Below, piece after piece: positions 17,281 through 24,225 of a stretch of 32,701 nucleotides of DNA (positions are counted from its first letter, which is position 1; each line of letters begins with the position of its first letter). The stretch is from Planctomycetota bacterium (GTDB lineage Bacteria; Planctomycetota; GCA-002687715). The stretch spans positions 1 to 32,701 of the forward strand of contig NZBC01000089.1 of the NCBI GenBank assembly GCA_002687715.1. Direction: 5' to 3'. Both the position numbers and the translations under genes were made by a program. Under the pieces are notes generated by a model, which saw only the letters and a list, made by a program, of their open reading frames with translations, was not told the origin of the DNA and made no database searches.

Positions 17281-17562
17281 TCAGCCAGGCTTCGGGTCGA
17301 AGTCACCGATTCTGCTCGCTACGACCCAGCGGCGCTGGTCGATGCGTGTCCATAGATTCCGCCAGCGGGATTCGCGAACAATCTCGATCATCCAGTGTCT
17401 CACGATCGGCTGGGGAAGGTCCACGAACGTCCCCAGATCCGGACCAAACTTGTGGATCACAACCGCCGCGGAATGAGGCGGGTCGAGACTTTTCGTCACG
17501 GGCTCTCGCGTCGCGATCTTCGCGAAAGCAGGCGAATACCACGGGCAGTCACCAGAAACGCA
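17281..17562 (-). other. Protein-like open frame without start, possible gene remnant
   Basis: About 90 codons read CPWYSPAFAKIATREPVTKS, VIHKFGPDLGTFVDLPQPIV and ESRWRNLWTRIDQRRWVVAS before TGA 17281-17283. The composition is protein-like, but third positions are less GC-rich than in intact neighbours and no start or ribosome site is visible. Beyond 17562 the frame runs antisense to the oxidoreductase remnant. It may be the tail of another lost gene. The remainder of 17164-17577 shows nothing I recognise. Confidence 0.2.
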
Positions 17563-17577
17563 GGCGGTGGGCAGCGG

Positions 17578-17786
17578 AGCTGGCTCGACCGCATCAAGAC
17601 ACGCTTGGACCCCATCTGTAACGTCGAGGTCGGTGCCGGCACCATCTGCCACCTCGGAAACCTCGCCTACTGGAACACCGACGCCTGAAGTGGGATCCGA
17701 AGAAGTGGAAGTTCCTCAGCGACGACGAGGCCAACACATGGATCAAGCGTCCTCATCGGGCTCCCTACCTGCTCCCCGAGGGCTAG
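17578..17786 (+). pseudogene. C-terminal remnant of a Gfo/Idh/MocA oxidoreductase
   Basis: The sequence reads WLDRIKTRLDPICNVEVGAG then TICHLGNLAYW up to a TGA at 17686; one frame over it continues LKWDPKKWKFLSDDEANTWI, KRPHRAPYLLPEG and stop at 17784-17786. This is the typical end of planctomycete Gfo/Idh/MocA proteins (ICHLGNIAY, then KWDP, DDEAN and RP-RAPY). A few residues are also missing after VEVG. The N-terminal NAD-binding domain is absent, so the fragment is a ghost with at least one frameshift. The intact family member at 30651-31970 ends differently, so this is not a recent copy of it. Confidence 0.72.
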
Positions 17787-17818
17787 GGTCTCACTGCCGT
17801 CAACCCGAGCGTCTGCCG

Positions 17819-19813
17819 GTGCGAGCCAGGTTTCATCGGCTTCACTCTGCGCTCGCCACCGCGACTTTGGTGTCGTTCGCGGCTCTTCATTCTCCGGCGG
17901 TCCCGGCGCAGTCCTCGCCATCGATCCCCGCCAAGGATCGATTCCACCTCTTCCTTCTCGTCGGGCAGTCGAACATGGCCGGCCGCGGGCGCATCGCCGA
18001 GCAGGACAAGCGGCCCCATCCGCGCGTCTTGACGTTGTCGAAAGACCTGCAATGGAAGCCTGCTGTCGCACCGCTGCACTTCGACAAACCCGGGATCGTC
18101 GGCGTCGGGATCGGGCGCGCCTTTGGACGCGGAGTGGCCGAAGCCAATCCCGACATCACTGTCGGCCTGATTCCCTGCGGGGTCGGGGGTTCGCCCATTG
18201 ACAGCTGGGTCGAGGGTGCGTTCTACAAACCCACCCGGAGCCATCCCTGGGACGACGCCATCAAACGCGCCAGGCGCGCGCTTCAATCCGGTGAGTTGAA
18301 GGGCATTCTCTGGCATCAGGGGGAATCCGATTCCAAGCCCGGCCTGGCCGAGACCTACGAGAAGAAGCTCCACCACCTGATCGCGCAGCTTCGCACCGAG
18401 CTGGACGCGAAGAACGTCCCGTTCATCGCCGGGCAGATGGGGCAGTTCGCCCCGTGGAGCAAGGCCAAGAAAGTGGTCGACCAGGCGCAGCGGGATCTCG
18501 TCGGAAAAGTGCGCAACACGGCCTTCGTCCGCTCGGACGGTCTGAAGCACAAAGGCGACAGAGTGCACTTCGACGCCGCGGGCTTCCGCGAACTCGGCCG
18601 CCGCTACGTTCGAGCCTGGCTCGAACTCACGGGAGCCAAAGGCGCGATCATCGACAACCCGAAGCTCCCCTTCACGGTCGAGCGCACCGTCGCCAGCAGG
18701 GGATTCGACGGCAAGTTCTGCTGGGTGCACGCGCGCGCCGGCACCGTCCCGCCCCGGTCGGCCGGCAATGATTCCAGCAATCCGCTCGTCGTCATGACCC
18801 TGCAAAGGCTCAAGCTCAGCGGCTCTGACGTGTTCTACGCGTTGAACGAAACCCGCACCGACAACCTCGCGAAGTCGTGGACGAAGCCCGTTCGCCACGA
18901 GACCTTCGCTCGCCAGAAGGTCGACGATCGTATCGAGATGACCGTCTGCGATTTCTGGCCGAAGTGGCATGCGGCCAGCGGGAGACTCCTCGGTACGGGC
19001 CACACCGTCGTCTATCGGGACAACAAGGTGAAGCGGGTTCGCGCCCGCGCGACACCCTATTCGATCTACGATCCCAACCAGCATCAATGGTCGCCCTGGC
19101 AAGTCCTCGAGATTCCGGATCTGCCGCGCTTCGAGAACGCCGGCGCCGGGTGCGTGCAACGCTTCGATCTCCCCAACGGCGGCATCCTGCTCCCGATCTA
19201 CTTCAAAGAGCCTGGCCAAACTCGATACTCCGTCACCGTTCTGCGTTGCAAGTTCGACGGCGAAGCCTTGACCTACGTCGAGCACGGGAGCGAGTTGATC
19301 GTCCCCGTCAAGCGTGGCCTGTACGAACCGTCGGTCACGGGTTTCGGCGGCAAGTTCTACCTCACGATGCGCAACGACGATCACGGCTACATCTCCATCA
19401 GCAATGACGGCCTGATCTACAGCCAGCCCAAGAAGTGGACCTTCGACGACGGCTCGGACCTCGGCAACTACAACACCCAGCAACACTGGGTGACGCACGC
19501 CAAAGGCCTGTTCCTCGTCTACACCCGCAGGGGCGCCGGGAACGACCACGTCTTTCGCCATCGTGCACCGCTGTTCATCGCTCAGGTAGACCCAGACCGG
19601 CTGCACGTCGTCCGCGCCACCGAACAGATCCTCGTGCCGGAAAACGGCGCGCGTCTCGGCAACTTCGGAGTCACCGAAGTCAGCCCGAACGAAACCTGGG
19701 TGACCGTCACCGAGTGGATGCAGACCCTGGGCCCGAAGTACCATGACGTCTCGATCCCCATGAGCTACGGCTCGGACAACCGGGTCTGGGTCGCAAAGCT
19801 GCGGTGGAAGTAG
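17819..19813 (+). CDS. Secreted SGNH carbohydrate esterase (sialate O-acetylesterase-like) fused to a sialidase-like domain
   Basis: I chose GTG 17819 because it gives a normal signal peptide (HRLHSALATATLVSFAALHS, cleavage near VPAQ); an upstream ATG at 17738 lies inside the oxidoreductase remnant. Residues 40-270 form an SGNH/DUF303-type esterase: S51 in FLLVGQSNMAG, GLIPCGVGGS, WHQGESDS, and the catalytic pair D247/H250 in GDRVHFDAAGF. Residues about 285-664 look like a sialidase/BNR or GH-type propeller (for example VCDFWPKWHAASGRLLGTGH, YEPSVTGFGGKFYLTMRNDD and YISISNDGLIYSQPKKWTFD). The combination suggests exported removal of acyl groups and sugars from a complex glycan. Upstream sequence is gene debris, so it is probably transcribed alone; no convincing ribosome site is seen. 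Confidence 0.82.
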   Translation: MRARFHRLHSALATATLVSFAALHSPAVPAQSSPSIPAKDRFHLFLLVGQSNMAGRGRIAEQDKRPHPRVLTLSKDLQWKPAVAPLHFDKPGIVGVGIGRAFGRGVAEANPDITVGLIPCGVGGSPIDSWVEGAFYKPTRSHPWDDAIKRARRALQSGELKGILWHQGESDSKPGLAETYEKKLHHLIAQLRTELDAKNVPFIAGQMGQFAPWSKAKKVVDQAQRDLVGKVRNTAFVRSDGLKHKGDRVHFDAAGFRELGRRYVRAWLELTGAKGAIIDNPKLPFTVERTVASRGFDGKFCWVHARAGTVPPRSAGNDSSNPLVVMTLQRLKLSGSDVFYALNETRTDNLAKSWTKPVRHETFARQKVDDRIEMTVCDFWPKWHAASGRLLGTGHTVVYRDNKVKRVRARATPYSIYDPNQHQWSPWQVLEIPDLPRFENAGAGCVQRFDLPNGGILLPIYFKEPGQTRYSVTVLRCKFDGEALTYVEHGSELIVPVKRGLYEPSVTGFGGKFYLTMRNDDHGYISISNDGLIYSQPKKWTFDDGSDLGNYNTQQHWVTHAKGLFLVYTRRGAGNDHVFRHRAPLFIAQVDPDRLHVVRATEQILVPENGARLGNFGVTEVSPNETWVTVTEWMQTLGPKYHDVSIPMSYGSDNRVWVAKLRWK

Positions 19814-19838
19814 ACGCCGATCGCGCGGGCCGTCGGCC

Positions 19839-20010
19839 CTACTGCAGCAGGTACAGCGGCGCCGGGTTGCTGACGAGATCAACCCCCTGGGGCCCGACGA
19901 GGACGAACAGGTGGTGCACCGTGATGCCAGGGAATCCGGGCGCCACCGCTGATGGTACGTTGACCGAAGCTGATGCTCTTCCGCTCGAGTCGAGGGTGCC
20001 GAACGACCCC
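19839..20010 (-). pseudogene. C-terminal tail of a secreted planctomycete-type protein, truncated at a palindromic repeat
   Basis: Reading leftwards from the repeat to TAG 19841-19839, the frame gives GSFGTLDSSGRASASVNVPS, PGFPGITVHHLFVLVGPQGV and DLVSNPAPLYLLQ. This is the usual last domain of planctomycete secreted proteins (G-x-L-D-x-x-G-x-A-x-A, then P-G-x-x-G-x-T, then S-N-P) and resembles the tail of the gene at 931-2565. The coding sense stops where the inverted repeat at 20011 begins, and the sequence beyond the repeat (20084-20150) shows no continuation. The rest of the gene was lost or moved, probably with the arrival or recombination of the repeat. Confidence 0.6.
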
Positions 20011-20083
20011 AGCGCGAACCTCCAGGTCCGCTCTGCTCCGGATCGGCTTCGCCGTCAGAGCGGACCTGGAGGTCCGCGCTCCC
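20011..20083 (+). repeat. Dispersed palindromic repeat, copy 2 (complete)
   Basis: The arms at 20011-20034 (core GCGAACCTCCAGGTCCGCTC) and 20057-20080 (AGAGCGGACCTGGAGGTCCG then CGCT) are inverted copies of 24 bp with one mismatch, around a 22-base loop containing TCGGCTTCGCCGTC. Each arm is itself partly self-complementary (GGACCT-x-AGGTCC). A second, inverted copy is at 2616-2686 and a half copy at 12223-12252. Confidence 0.85.
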
Positions 20084-20132
20084 ATCATTGACTCACCCCC
20101 CGCCCGGGTGCTGCGAACGCACGGCCATCCGA

Positions 20133-20138
20133 TAGGAT
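20133..20138 (+). promoter_or_regulatory. candidate -10 element TAGGAT of the transporter operon
   Basis: TAGGAT sits 15 bases before ATG 20154, where no ribosome site is seen, so the operon transcript may start almost at the ATG. No clear -35 box is present. Confidence 0.28.
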
Positions 20139-20153
20139 GTCGGGCCATCGGCG

Positions 20154-21407
20154 ATGACCATGCCCGACTCAGAAGCCAGCGGACCCGATTCAAAGAGCCA
20201 CGTGCGTGTCATCTGGGTCCTGTGGATGACCTATGGGTCGTTCTACTTCTGTCGGGCCAACATCGCCGCGGCGGTCCCCGGCATCGAGGCCGAGCTGGAG
20301 CTGAGCAAGACCCAGATGGGGACGATTCTCGGTTCGCTCAAGCTCGCCTACGGCATTGGACAGTTCTGGAACGGCCAGATCGCCGAGCGCGTCTCGCCGC
20401 GGATCATGCTCACCGTGGGCATGTTGGTGTCCGTCGCGCTCAACCTGATCTTCGGTCTCGCGTTCGGCTTCTACTTCTTGATCTTTGTGTGGATGTGCAA
20501 CGGGTACGCTCAGTCCCTCGGCTGGACTCCGTGCATGCGCGTGGCTTCGAATTGGTTTCCGGCGACGACGCGGGGCCGGATGATTGGAATCATCGGAACC
20601 GGGTACCAGGTCACCCTGGCGTTGACCTACTTGGTGTCGGGACTCTCGGTCAAGTACCTGGGGTGGCGCGCCGCGTTCTATGTCCCGTCCGTGCTCCTCT
20701 TCCTCTCCTGTCTCCACATGCGCTGGTTCTTGGAGGAGACACCGAAACCGCAAACGGAAGAGCTCGCCGACGAGTCGGCGCGACGGCGTCCAGGCTGGCT
20801 CGGCGCCAACCTCAAGGCAACGGTCCAGAATCCTGCGGTCTGGTATCTGGGCGCGGCCCTCGGACTCCTGAACGCGTGTCGGTACGGGTTCCTGGATTGG
20901 GGCCTCTCCCACCTGAGCGAAGTTCAGGAAGGGGGCGTGCTCAAGGCCGGCGTGAAGTACGCCGTCCTCCCGCTGGGCGGTATCGCCGGGGCGTACCTTG
21001 CCGGCGTGGCCTCCGATCGCATGGGGGGGCGACGGGCGCCGATGATCTTCATCCTGCTCATCGGGCTGGGGTTGACCACGCTCGCCTACAAGCAGGCCGT
21101 CGAGTTGGGCACCGTTCCGACCGTCCTGATCCTGCTGCTCATCGGGTTCTTCATCGCCGGACCCCAGGTGCTCCTCGTCGGAACCGCTCCCGTCGACTTC
21201 GCACGAAAAGGGACCTCGGCCGCCGCGGTCGGGTTCGTGAACTTCATGGGCTACCTGGGGGCGTTCACCGGTGATCAGGTGACGGGTTCGATGGTCGACG
21301 ACCACGGGTGGGGGACGGCGGTCATCGTGTGGGCCTGCTTTGCATTCGGCGGCGCCCTGGCCGTCGTGTTTCTCTGGAAGGCAACCGCTGTCAAGGAGCA
21401 GGTGTGA
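20154..21407 (+). CDS. MFS transporter of the organophosphate:phosphate antiporter (OPA/GlpT-like) family
   Basis: The 417-residue protein has about 12 hydrophobic segments and MFS signatures (GQIAERVSPR between helices 2 and 3; AGVASDRMGGRRAP between 8 and 9). Two arginines that bind the phosphate group in GlpT are matched: R34 in the first helix (FYFCRANIAAAVP) and R243 in the seventh (NACRYGFLDWG). The NWFPATTRGRMIG segment is also OPA-like. It probably exchanges an organic phosphate or phosphonate for inorganic phosphate across the inner membrane. It is the first gene of a three-gene operon: its TGA overlaps the GTG of the nucleotidyltransferase by 4 bases (GTGA). The ligand is unknown; glycerol-3-phosphate, a sugar phosphate or a phosphonate are all possible. 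Confidence 0.88.
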   Translation: MTMPDSEASGPDSKSHVRVIWVLWMTYGSFYFCRANIAAAVPGIEAELELSKTQMGTILGSLKLAYGIGQFWNGQIAERVSPRIMLTVGMLVSVALNLIFGLAFGFYFLIFVWMCNGYAQSLGWTPCMRVASNWFPATTRGRMIGIIGTGYQVTLALTYLVSGLSVKYLGWRAAFYVPSVLLFLSCLHMRWFLEETPKPQTEELADESARRRPGWLGANLKATVQNPAVWYLGAALGLLNACRYGFLDWGLSHLSEVQEGGVLKAGVKYAVLPLGGIAGAYLAGVASDRMGGRRAPMIFILLIGLGLTTLAYKQAVELGTVPTVLILLLIGFFIAGPQVLLVGTAPVDFARKGTSAAAVGFVNFMGYLGAFTGDQVTGSMVDDHGWGTAVIVWACFAFGGALAVVFLWKATAVKEQV

Positions 21408-22156
21408 GAGCGATCATCATCGGAGCGGGCCGCGGAAGACGTCTCATGCCGACGACGGAGAACGCCCCGAAGTGCTTCGCCGAGGTCCAAGGAGTCAGCA
21501 TCCTGGATTGGATCCTCCGCGCGTTTCGTGAGGGGGGGATCGACGATGTCTGCTTTGTCGGTGGCTACCGCATCGACGCCGTTCGTGAGCGCTATCCTTC
21601 GTTCACCTTCCGTGAGAACTCGCGGTGGCAGGAGAACAACATCCTCGACTCGCTCCTGTGTGCGGAGGACCTGATGGACGAGCCGTTCATCTGTTCTTAC
21701 TGCGACACCCTGTTCACTGGCGATGCGGTCGGGAAGCTCGTGCGTTCGGAGTCGGACATCGCGCTGAACGTGGATACCGACTGGGTGGAGCACTACCGCT
21801 ACCGGACGCAGCATCCGCCGCACGACGCGGAGAAGGTAACGGTCGCCGACGGGGTCGTGACGCGCGTGCACCGCAACATCGAAGCCGCCGACGCCTACGG
21901 TGAGTTCACGGGTCTGGCGCGGTTCTCGAGCAAAGGGGCGCAGCTGTTTCGCGAGCACTATCACCGGTGCCGTCGCGCCTTCGCGGGAAAGGCGTTTCGC
22001 GAGGCGGCGGTCTTCGAGATGGCCTACTTGATCCACCTGCTCCAGGAGATGATCGAAGCGGGCGTCGAGATGGCGCATGCGGACACACCCGGGCACTACC
22101 GGGAGATCGATACCCAGGAGGATCTGGATCTGGCTCAGAGGATCTGGGGGACTTGA
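21404..22156 (+). CDS. Sugar-phosphate/phosphocholine-type nucleotidyltransferase (LicC-like)
   Basis: GTG 21404 overlaps the transporter stop, with AAGGAG 5 bases upstream. The 250-residue protein begins with the nucleotide-binding signature of the family (MRAIIIGAGRGRRLMPTTEN followed by APKCFAEVQG), then GGYRIDAVRERYP and the metal-binding aspartate in ICSYCDTLFTGD. The NSRWQENNILDSLL segment matches small cytidylyltransferases such as LicC more than long glucose-1-phosphate enzymes, but this cannot be settled by eye. It would join a nucleotide (CTP or another NTP) to a phosphorylated or phosphonate substrate, perhaps the one imported by the upstream transporter. It is followed after 2 bases by the MetE-like gene. 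Confidence 0.82.
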   Translation: MRAIIIGAGRGRRLMPTTENAPKCFAEVQGVSILDWILRAFREGGIDDVCFVGGYRIDAVRERYPSFTFRENSRWQENNILDSLLCAEDLMDEPFICSYCDTLFTGDAVGKLVRSESDIALNVDTDWVEHYRYRTQHPPHDAEKVTVADGVVTRVHRNIEAADAYGEFTGLARFSSKGAQLFREHYHRCRRAFAGKAFREAAVFEMAYLIHLLQEMIEAGVEMAHADTPGHYREIDTQEDLDLAQRIWGT

Positions 22157-22158
22157 GC

Positions 22159-23208
22159 ATGTCAAAGCTGTTTCCCGCATCGGTGGTTGGTTCGATGCCC
22201 CGGTCGCGCTTCGTCATGGATCTCATCTCCGGCGAGGCGTCGGGCGACGAGTCCGCCATGGACGCAGCAGTCAAGTACGTGGTGGCCCTCCAGGAGCGCG
22301 CCGGTCTTGACGTCATCACGGATGGTGAGTGGCGGCGCAAGTCGTACATCGGAGTGATCGCAGAGCTGGCGCACGGGTTCGAGCTGAGCACGAATCCGGC
22401 GGACGGGAGACCGTGGACCGTGGTCGTCGACCGGCTGACCCCGGCCAATGCAGGGTTCATCGCGGCGGAGATCACGTTTCTCCGCGGGATCACCGATCGC
22501 CAGGTCAAGGCGACGCTCCCGTCTCCTGCGTTGCTGGGCGAGCGCATGTGGGACCAGGAGGCTTCGGCGAAGGCGTATCCGACCCGGGAGCAGTTCGTTC
22601 GCGATTGCGTCCCCATCCTGCGCCGGGAAGTGGAGCTGATTCGTGACGCGGGTGCGGACATCGTCCAGATCGACGATCCCCATCTCTGTCTGTTCGTAGA
22701 CCCCGACGTGCGCCGCACGTATGACGACGCGGAGGCCGCGTCCGACTTCGCCGTCGACATGGTCAACGAAGTCACCCAGGGAATCGACGGCGTCAAGCTC
22801 GCCGTGCACCTGTGCCGGCGGGCCGGGGCTCGCGTGCGCGGAGAGCGTCGCCACGGAGGGGGCTATGGCCCGATCGTCCAGCAGTTGAACCGCTTGCAGG
22901 TGAATCACCTCACGATGGAGTTCACGGACCCATCGACCGGCGACATGGAGGTCTTCAGTGCTCTTCGGGAGGACCTCGAGATCGGACTCGGTTGCGTGGG
23001 TGTCACCCCGGGGCAAGTCGACTCCGCGAATACAATCGTCGAACGTGTGGAGCAGGCCTGCAAGTTCCTGGCTCCAGAGCGCATCACGCTGAATCCGGAC
23101 TGCGGCTTCGCCCCGGGTTCGGGCGCGGTGGTGGACCTGGACGAGGTCTACGAGAAGCTGAAGCAGGAAGCGCTCGCCACGTCGATTCTGCGCGACCGCT
23201 ACTCCTGA
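22159..23208 (+). CDS. Core MetE-like (cobalamin-independent methionine synthase II family) methyltransferase
   Basis: ATG 22159 comes 2 bases after the previous stop, so the three genes are co-translated. At 349 residues it corresponds to the C-terminal catalytic barrel of MetE without the N-terminal folate half (full MetE is about 750). Zinc ligands are present: H217 and C219 in LAVHLCR, E254 in LTMEFTDPST and C315 in NPDCGFAPGSG. TDGEWRRKSYIG and GCVGVTPGQVD are also typical of the family. The usual D-E-P-A motif is D-D-P-H here (QIDDPHLCL). Family members include core methionine synthases, epoxyalkane:CoM transferase-like enzymes and unassigned thiol methyltransferases or lyases. The operon context points to a phosphorylated small molecule rather than ordinary methionine synthesis. 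The gene overlaps the convergent metallophosphoesterase by 10 bases. Confidence 0.85.
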   Translation: MSKLFPASVVGSMPRSRFVMDLISGEASGDESAMDAAVKYVVALQERAGLDVITDGEWRRKSYIGVIAELAHGFELSTNPADGRPWTVVVDRLTPANAGFIAAEITFLRGITDRQVKATLPSPALLGERMWDQEASAKAYPTREQFVRDCVPILRREVELIRDAGADIVQIDDPHLCLFVDPDVRRTYDDAEAASDFAVDMVNEVTQGIDGVKLAVHLCRRAGARVRGERRHGGGYGPIVQQLNRLQVNHLTMEFTDPSTGDMEVFSALREDLEIGLGCVGVTPGQVDSANTIVERVEQACKFLAPERITLNPDCGFAPGSGAVVDLDEVYEKLKQEALATSILRDRYS

Positions 23209-24155
23209 TCCGGCGCCGCATCGAACACCGGTCTCATCTCGAACCGGAACTGGTTGCGGACGTCGGTCTTGTACTGGTCCAGGGACGGGGAGTACGTCCG
23301 GACCTGAACCGTCGAGCCTCCGGGCAGGAACTCCACCAGCCTGAGCCAACCTTCGCCGCCCTCGTTCAGGTGCTGGTAGTTCGAGAGGATCTGGTGCACC
23401 TCATTGCCCCGGTCGCCCTCACTGACCAGGTGGCCGACCCCATCGCCGAGGACGTGACCGCTCAACGTCATCACGAAGTTGCCGTGCCGGCGGACCAGCT
23501 TGTCGAAGAGCTGTTGGCCGTCGTTGAGATCCGCGTCGCTCGTCATGCCGTAGCTCGGAGGCGCCCACCGCTGGCTCCGACCGCGGGTCCGCCAGTCGTA
23601 GCGCGTGTCGTCGTAGTAGAGGTAGGCATGCGTGACGAGGATGGCGTGATGGTCGGGATGGCGTGCCACGACCTCGTTCGCCCAGACCACCGCCCGGTCC
23701 CGCGGTGCCCACTCGAGAGCGACGATCAGGAACCTCCGACCGGCAGCGTCGAAGACGTGGAAGCTGTTGTCCAACCGGTCCTCTTCCATGAGCCCGCCGA
23801 GGCCGGGCCAACTCCGATTCTCGTGCGCACGAAAATGCTGATTGAAATGGGTTTCACGACGTTCGGCGCGGCCATCGATCCCGTGGTCGTGGTTGCCGGT
23901 GACGAGGGCGTAGGGAACCCGGCCATCGAGGTTCTTCATGGCAGACCGCGCCAGCTCCCACTGCTCCGGAGTGTTGCGGTGGGTGATGTCGCCGAGGTGG
24001 ATCACATATTGGATGTTGTGGCTGGCTACGTGATCGGCAATCCACCGGGTCTGCGCAAAGAAGTGCTCCGGATGGCCTTCGACGTACCCCTGCGTGTCCG
24101 GGAGAACCACGATGCTGTAAGCGCCATCGACGAAAGGCAGGGCCGCTGCTGTCAT
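23199..24155 (-). CDS. Calcineurin-like metallophosphoesterase
   Basis: The 318-residue protein has the metal-binding motifs in order: VVLPDTQGY (D20, Q22), HLGDITHRN (55-61), VTGNHDHG (87-90), a later His in ILVTHAYLY, and SGHVLGDG near residue 240. A C-terminal region follows (GEGWLRLVEFLPGGSTVQVR and TYSPSLDQYKTD) as in secreted planctomycete phosphoesterases. With ATG 24155 there is no signal peptide and no ribosome site, though relatives are often exported; a longer form would need a start between 24156 and 24225, where none is obvious. It may hydrolyse phosphomono- or diesters. It lies 70 bp downstream of the secreted protein at 24226-25326 and could be co-transcribed with it. Its 3' end overlaps the convergent MetE-like gene by 10 bases. 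Confidence 0.83.
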   Translation of the reverse strand: MTAAALPFVDGAYSIVVLPDTQGYVEGHPEHFFAQTRWIADHVASHNIQYVIHLGDITHRNTPEQWELARSAMKNLDGRVPYALVTGNHDHGIDGRAERRETHFNQHFRAHENRSWPGLGGLMEEDRLDNSFHVFDAAGRRFLIVALEWAPRDRAVVWANEVVARHPDHHAILVTHAYLYYDDTRYDWRTRGRSQRWAPPSYGMTSDADLNDGQQLFDKLVRRHGNFVMTLSGHVLGDGVGHLVSEGDRGNEVHQILSNYQHLNEGGEGWLRLVEFLPGGSTVQVRTYSPSLDQYKTDVRNQFRFEMRPVFDAAPDQE

Positions 24156-24225
24156 GGGTGTGCGAAACGTCGGTGTCGAGGAAGCCGGAACCGGTCGGCG
24201 CTCAGGCCACGGCTCCGACGCTGAT

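Noticed and set aside
17783..19882. Long open frame on the minus strand (about 700 codons) opposite the esterase/sialidase gene
   Set aside because: Antisense shadow: the plus strand carries clear catalytic motifs and a signal peptide, and the minus-strand product has none.
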